A stretch of 9,349 nt of DNA, taken from assembly GCA_016199605.1 (NCBI GenBank), contig JACQGJ010000377.1, forward strand, positions 1 through 9,349, read 5' to 3'. Below are positions 5,702 through 9,349 of this stretch, piece by piece (within the stretch, counting starts at the first letter, position 1; the number at the start of each line of letters is the position of its first letter). The position numbers and the translations under genes are program-made. The notes under the pieces are model-generated. The model searched no databases. It saw nothing but the letters and a program-made list of their open reading frames with translations, and was not told the DNA's origin. The stretch comes from Armatimonadota bacterium (GTDB lineage Bacteria; Armatimonadota; Abditibacteriia; CG2-30-59-28).

Positions 5702-7588
5702 ATGGCCGAGAATGCCATGTGCCGGTTGAACCCGGTTGATTTTACTCATGTGAAAATCGAGAATCGTTTCTGGACACCACGCCAGGAGGTAAACCGATGT
5801 GTCACCATCCCTCACCAGTATCGCATGTGCAAAGAAACCGAACGCATTGACGCCTTCAAGCTGAACTGGAAGCAGGGACAGGAAAACCCGCCTCACATTT
5901 TCTGGGATTCCGATGTAGCGAAGTGGGTCGAGGCCGCAGCATACACGGTGAGCACACACCCCGATCCAGAGTTGGGGAAGCTCCTGGACGAAGTGACGAC
6001 CCTCATTGCCAACTCGCAGCAGGCGGACGGATACCTGAACGTTCACTACACCGTCGTCGAGCCGGACAAGCGATGGGCCAACCTGCGCGATTGTCATGAG
6101 CTTTACTGCGCGGGGCATCTGATGGAAGCAGCCGTGACCCTCTACCAGGCAACCGGCAAACGCCATCTCCTCGATGCCCTGTGTCGATATGCGGACTACA
6201 TTGACTCGGTCTTTGGCCGCGGGAAGGGAAAGAAGCGCGGCTACTGCGGTCACGAAGAGATCGAGTTGGCGCTGGTGAAGCTCTACCAGACAACCGGCAA
6301 CAGGCGTTACCTGAAGCTGGCGAAGTATTTCGTGGATGAGCGAGGCCGCCAGCCGCACTACTTCCACGCCGAAGCAAGAGAGCGCGGCGACGATCCGAAG
6401 ACTTACCGGGCGCAGACTTATGATTACTGCCAGGCGCACAAGCCGCTGCGGGATCAGAGCGAGGTGGTGGGTCACGCGGTTCGCGCTTTCTACATCTACA
6501 GTGGCATGGCGGACGTGGCCGCGCTGACTGGTGACTGCGAGTTATTGGCCGCGTGCAAGCGGCTGTGGGACGACCTGACGCAGCACAAGCTCTACCTCAC
6601 GGGCGGCATCGGACCCTCGCGGCACAACGAAGGGTTCACTCGCAACTACGACCTGCCCAACGAGACCGCCTACGCGGAAACCTGCGCGGCGATCGCTCTC
6701 GTCTTCTTCGCCCATCGGATGCTTCAGATCGAAGCCGACAGTCGATATGCTGATGTCGTGGAGCAGGCCCTTTACAACGGCGTGTTGAGCGGTGTGAGTC
6801 TTGACGGCACGAAGTTCTTCTATGAGAACCCGCTTGCTTCTCTGGGAAACCATCACCGGCAGCAGTGGTTTGGCTGTGCCTGCTGCCCACCGAATGTGGC
6901 AAGGCTGCTGGCTTCGCTGGGTCAGTACGTCTACTCAACCGGCGCAGTCTCACTCTACACGCACCTCTACGTGGGAGGTCAAGCCACCACACAGGTCGCG
7001 GGGCAGCAAGTCACCCTTACCCAGGAAACCAACTACCCGTGGGATGGCGACGTGAGCTTGCGGTTAGCCGTCGCCCAGCCTACGGAGTTTGACTTGATGC
7101 TGAGGATTCCGAGATGGTGTTCGCAGTATGCGATCAGCGTCAATGGCAAGGCTGTGACCACGACGATGTCCAGAGGCTACGTAGAGATCAGGCGAACATG
7201 GAAGGACGGCGACACCGCCGAGTTGACTTTGTCCATGCCGGTCGAGCGTGTCGTGGCCCACCCGAAGGTTCTCTCGGACGTCGGCAAAGTGGCGCTCCAA
7301 CGCGGTCCCATCGTCTATTGCCTGGAAGAATGCGACAACCCGAACGTGCTGTCTCTCAGAGTGCCGAAGCAGGCGAAGCTCACGACGAGATTCGACAAGC
7401 GATTGCTGGGGGGGATGTCGGTGGTTGAAGGAGAGGCGATGTCACCTTCGATGACAGGCTGGAAAGGAAAGCTCTACACAAAAGCCGAGGACGTCAAGAT
7501 CAAACCGGTGCGCTTCAGAGCGATACCGTACTTCGCCTGGGACAACCGGGAGCCGGGCGCAATGGCGGTGTGGGTGCCAACAATCTGA
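5702..7588 (+). CDS. GH127 beta-L-arabinofuranosidase (DUF1680 family)
   Basis: A 628-residue, apparently complete enzyme that should remove beta-L-arabinofuranosyl residues from arabinose-rich plant or algal glycans or hydroxyproline-linked arabinans. The (alpha/alpha)6 barrel runs from about residue 10 (PVDFTHVKIENRFWTPR) to about 415, followed by beta-rich C-terminal domains. By family comparison with Bifidobacterium HypBA1 (Glu322, Glu338, Cys340, Cys417, Cys418), the active site is intact. GGIGPSRHNEGF gives Glu310 as acid/base; YAETCAA gives zinc ligands Glu326 and Cys328, with the same 16 and 18 residue offsets; GCACCPPNVAR gives Cys394 (nucleophile and zinc ligand) and Cys395. There is no signal peptide, so it is cytoplasmic and would act on imported oligosaccharides. 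AAGGAG (5689-5694) lies seven bases before the ATG, and the family's N-terminal motif begins soon after. It is divergent from the fucosidase operon and ends 10 nt from the converging SUMF1-like gene. Confidence 0.93.
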   Translation: MAENAMCRLNPVDFTHVKIENRFWTPRQEVNRCVTIPHQYRMCKETERIDAFKLNWKQGQENPPHIFWDSDVAKWVEAAAYTVSTHPDPELGKLLDEVTTLIANSQQADGYLNVHYTVVEPDKRWANLRDCHELYCAGHLMEAAVTLYQATGKRHLLDALCRYADYIDSVFGRGKGKKRGYCGHEEIELALVKLYQTTGNRRYLKLAKYFVDERGRQPHYFHAEARERGDDPKTYRAQTYDYCQAHKPLRDQSEVVGHAVRAFYIYSGMADVAALTGDCELLAACKRLWDDLTQHKLYLTGGIGPSRHNEGFTRNYDLPNETAYAETCAAIALVFFAHRMLQIEADSRYADVVEQALYNGVLSGVSLDGTKFFYENPLASLGNHHRQQWFGCACCPPNVARLLASLGQYVYSTGAVSLYTHLYVGGQATTQVAGQQVTLTQETNYPWDGDVSLRLAVAQPTEFDLMLRIPRWCSQYAISVNGKAVTTTMSRGYVEIRRTWKDGDTAELTLSMPVERVVAHPKVLSDVGKVALQRGPIVYCLEECDNPNVLSLRVPKQAKLTTRFDKRLLGGMSVVEGEAMSPSMTGWKGKLYTKAEDVKIKPVRFRAIPYFAWDNREPGAMAVWVPTI

Positions 7589-7598
7589 GCGTGAAGGG

Positions 7599-8363
7599 CT
7601 AATCTGTAGTCCTCGCAACCCGGAATCCCACGTAGTCGCCCGGACTGCTGTACCCGCTCCGGCCGCCGTCCCGTAAGTGGCTCTGGGCGTAGCCGAGGAA
7701 CGCACCGCCGCGGCAGCCGCCCGTGCGATCACCAATCCTCTCCCACACATTCCCCGCCATGTCATAAAGACCGTAGCCATTTGGATTGAATGATCCGACG
7801 GGCGCTGTGTCAGCGTAGCCGTCGTCATATCCGTCAATAGTGCCACAGCGAAGGTACTTCTTCCCCGCTGTGATGTCTGCAAAATTCCCCGCGCCTTTCG
7901 GGGGTGGCCACGCATCGCCCCATACGTAAGCTCTGCCCTGCAATCCGCCACGCGCCGCGTGCTCCCATTCGCCGTCCGTCGGCAACCGACCTCCGGCCCA
8001 CCGGCAGAAAGCCTTGGCGTCCTCCTCGGTCACATGCACGACGGGATGGTTGTCCTTGGCAGAGTCGGACAAGCGGGAACCATAGCGCCAGTTCAGTCCC
8101 TTGATCCGGTTCCAGTCACCTTTCTGTCCTTTGTCCCCAATGCTCCATCCCTGTTTCTCCGCCGTGGTCCTGTACCCCGTCGCTTTGACAAACTTACGGA
8201 ACTGCGTGACGGTGACTTCGTACTTGCCGATCTCGAACGCCGCAACGCCCTCGCCGGCGGGGATGGGAACGAATTTGAGGCCGCGCTCCTGGGCAGTGCT
8301 GGGGACGCGGGCGAGTGCAAGAACGAATGGGGTAAGACACGCAAGAACAAGACGACGTTGCAT
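7599..8363 (-). CDS. Exported SUMF1/FGE-fold protein lacking the FGE cysteines
   Basis: A 254-residue protein with a signal peptide (MQRRLVLACLTPFVLALA, cleavage near S-T-A-QE, residue 24) and a sulfatase-modifying-factor (C-type-lectin-like) domain: FVPIPAGEG, FEIGKYEVTVTQFRKFV, HPVVHVTEEDAKAFCRWAGG, RLPTDGEWEHAARGG (the usual RLPTE has Asp), YVWGDAWPP, NGYGLYDMAGNVWE, and the final RGGAF...VGFRVAR. True formylglycine-generating enzymes have two copper-binding cysteines after the RGGS motif. Here the segment reads RGGAFLGYAQSHLR, with no cysteine in it. The stretch between GNVWE and RGG is also only about ten residues, shorter than the usual loop. It is therefore probably a non-catalytic or differently acting SUMF1-like protein, as is common in PVC-type bacteria, and not a sulfatase activator. 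The start has GAGG five bases upstream. It is transcribed toward the GH127 gene; the FG-GAP gene lies 122 nt upstream on the same strand. Confidence 0.88.
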   Translation of the reverse strand: MQRRLVLACLTPFVLALARVPSTAQERGLKFVPIPAGEGVAAFEIGKYEVTVTQFRKFVKATGYRTTAEKQGWSIGDKGQKGDWNRIKGLNWRYGSRLSDSAKDNHPVVHVTEEDAKAFCRWAGGRLPTDGEWEHAARGGLQGRAYVWGDAWPPPKGAGNFADITAGKKYLRCGTIDGYDDGYADTAPVGSFNPNGYGLYDMAGNVWERIGDRTGGCRGGAFLGYAQSHLRDGGRSGYSSPGDYVGFRVARTTD

Positions 8364-8447
8364 CTGGACCTCACCTCTCTGCTGACGAATTCCCCGTAGG
8401 AGTCGGTTTCCACCGCTTGATGCTCACCCTACCATCCCCCCGCGAAG

Positions 8448-8453
8448 ATTATA
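8448..8453 (-). promoter_or_regulatory. TATAAT -10-like hexamer upstream of the SUMF1-like gene
   Basis: The minus strand reads TATAAT exactly, about 85 nt before the ATG at 8363, in the 122-nt gap behind the FG-GAP gene. No convincing -35 element stands 16-18 bp further upstream. It may allow the SUMF1-like gene to be transcribed on its own. Confidence 0.22.
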
Positions 8454-8468
8454 TCTGTGAAGGGTCAT

Positions 8469-8484
8469 GATCCGCTCGCGGATC
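8469..8484. terminator. Hairpin directly after the FG-GAP gene stop
   Basis: GATCCGCTCGCGGATC can fold with a GATCCG/CGGATC stem of six pairs and a four-base loop. It begins one base past the TGA (8486-8488) of the FG-GAP repeat gene on the minus strand. No U-run follows in the transcript, so it is not a classical intrinsic terminator; it may protect the mRNA 3' end or be a fortuitous palindrome. Confidence 0.3.
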
Positions 8485-8485
8485 T

Positions 8486-9349
8486 TCATTTCTTCGACGC
8501 CAGGCAAGACAGGTAGCCGTCCGACGTCGGGACGAGGATTTCACCGATTCCATCCCCGCTGACATCGGCAAAGATCGCCTGGCCGGGTATCCCTTCGAAT
8601 TCACGGGCCCACCGGACGTGGCTACCGTTGAGGGGAGCAGCCTCGTGCCCCAAGCAAGACAGAACGCCTTTCTCTGAGCTGAACAGGATCTCGTCGGCGC
8701 CGTCTCCATCCACGTCCGCCGCCACCAGCGATCCCAGGGCGCCCACATCCTCCTCCCAAAGCACGGTGCCGAGCAACCCATCATAGACGCGGACGAAGCC
8801 GTCTTTCATAATGAAAACCGCCTCCGCTCTGCCATTTCCGTCCACATCGGCCCAGCAGCCGGGTGAGGGAACCTGGTTGACGACCGGCAGGTTGAGGAAC
8901 CAGAGTTGCTCGCCGCTGGCCCAGGTCACACCGACGGCCGCCTGGCTGCCGAAGACTCCCATCTCGATCTGCCCATCTCCATCCGCGTCAGCTCCACCCA
9001 GCATCGCGCCGACAGCCCAACCTTTCGGGAAGAGAGGCGGCTCGCCGCCGAAGCCCTGACTGCTTACGTCCCTGGGTTTCTCCAGAAGCTGTTTGCCGTC
9101 TTTGCCGCGCAGGATGGTGTAGTGGACAGTCTGGCAGACGGTGGCGAGATCGTCGAGACCGTCCCCGTCGTAGTCGAAAACCACTGGGGGATTGGCATCC
9201 CAGCACGTCCCATACATGCCGGCGTACAACTCGCGGATATCCCAAACCGTAGCGCCGGTCCTCCCATTCAGGACGGCCGTGTGTCCGCCGCATTTCTCTC
9301 CCGTGTAACTGACCACCACATCGAGGGAGTCCTTGCTGGTGAACCGGCC
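8486..9349 (-). CDS. FG-GAP/VCBS repeat protein, C-terminal part (enters from right edge)
   Basis: The last 287 codons of a larger gene; the frame stays open to the window edge (G-R-F-T-S-K-D-S-L-D-V-V-V-S-Y before the first internal GTG), so the true start is outside. The visible part is an extracellular-type beta-propeller. Five calcium-binding D-x-[DS]-G-[DN]-G motifs start near visible residues 59 (DYDGDG), 121 (DADGDG), 168 (DVDGNG), 212 (DVDGDG) and 262 (DVSGDG), each followed by a hydrophobic strand as in FG-GAP or VCBS repeats. Interspersed G-x-T-V-W/L-W turns (GATVWD, GTVLWEE) resemble PQQ-like propeller repeats. Such proteins in this kind of bacterium are large exported proteins of unknown ligand, often beside glycan enzymes. 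A binding or scaffold role is inference. No membrane anchor or C-terminal sorting signal is visible; the protein ends at S-C-L-A-S-K-K. Confidence 0.85.
   Translation of the reverse strand, partial: GRFTSKDSLDVVVSYTGEKCGGHTAVLNGRTGATVWDIRELYAGMYGTCWDANPPVVFDYDGDGLDDLATVCQTVHYTILRGKDGKQLLEKPRDVSSQGFGGEPPLFPKGWAVGAMLGGADADGDGQIEMGVFGSQAAVGVTWASGEQLWFLNLPVVNQVPSPGCWADVDGNGRAEAVFIMKDGFVRVYDGLLGTVLWEEDVGALGSLVAADVDGDGADEILFSSEKGVLSCLGHEAAPLNGSHVRWAREFEGIPGQAIFADVSGDGIGEILVPTSDGYLSCLASKK

Noticed and set aside
5579..6475. A minus-strand open frame antisense to the first part of the GH127 gene
   Set aside because: The GH127 frame is complete with all catalytic residues and a good ribosome binding site; the antisense frame has no recognisable family and would overlap the promoter region.
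7575..7610. Bidirectional terminator between the convergent GH127 and SUMF1-like genes
   Set aside because: The 10-nt gap and flanking bases show no stable stem or T-run.
7599..8363. Functional formylglycine-generating sulfatase activator
   Set aside because: Both cysteines needed for copper binding and catalysis are absent from the expected segment, and no sulfatase is present nearby in the window.
1..9349. Mobile elements, CRISPR arrays, tRNA or rRNA genes, tandem repeats
   Set aside because: Reading both strands I saw no transposase or integrase motifs, no regularly spaced direct repeats, no terminal inverted repeats and no tRNA-like cloverleaf.

Overview
The window is a moderately GC-rich bacterial segment dense in genes for exported and intracellular glycan-handling proteins. 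The mix (a Tat-signal GH29 fucosidase, a DUF1080-type N-terminus, a GH127 enzyme, a BNR sialidase-fold protein, a SUMF1-like protein, an FG-GAP repeat protein and a non-HemE URO-D-fold protein) is typical of Planctomycetota, Verrucomicrobiota/Lentisphaerota and similar uncultured polysaccharide degraders. This placement is inferred from gene content and style; the window holds no rRNA or marker gene.

Layout. On the minus strand, from 5502 leftward, five genes run head to tail as a probable operon: an exported protein resembling gingipain-type (C25/clan CD) cysteine peptidases (3991-5502), a URO-D-superfamily protein (2989-3954), a sialidase-fold protein (1909-2889), a GH29 fucosidase-like enzyme with a C-terminal F5/8C domain (133-1881), and the start of an exported DUF1080-like protein that runs off the left edge (1-129). 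Gaps are 36, 99, 27 and 3 nt. A 199-nt divergent region (5503-5701) separates this operon from a plus-strand GH127 beta-L-arabinofuranosidase gene (5702-7588). That region carries an imperfect 25-bp dyad and a weak promoter-like pair. The GH127 gene converges, with a 10-nt gap, on a minus-strand SUMF1-like gene (7599-8363). Upstream of that lies the 3' part of an FG-GAP/VCBS repeat gene that enters from the right edge (8486-9349).

How they may work together (inference). The locus looks like a small catabolic cluster for a fucose- and arabinose-containing polysaccharide or glycoprotein. Fucosidase, DUF1080 protein and C25-like protein carry export signals and would act outside the cytoplasm. 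GH127, the sialidase-fold protein and the URO-D protein lack signals and would act on imported oligosaccharides or later products. The less ordinary elements are the C25-like protein inside a glycosidase operon, the URO-D-fold protein between glycosidase genes, a fucosidase with Cys in place of the usual active-site His of the HWG motif, and a SUMF1-like protein without the FGE cysteines. No mobile element, CRISPR array, tRNA or rRNA was recognised, and no gene-free stretch exceeds 200 nt.
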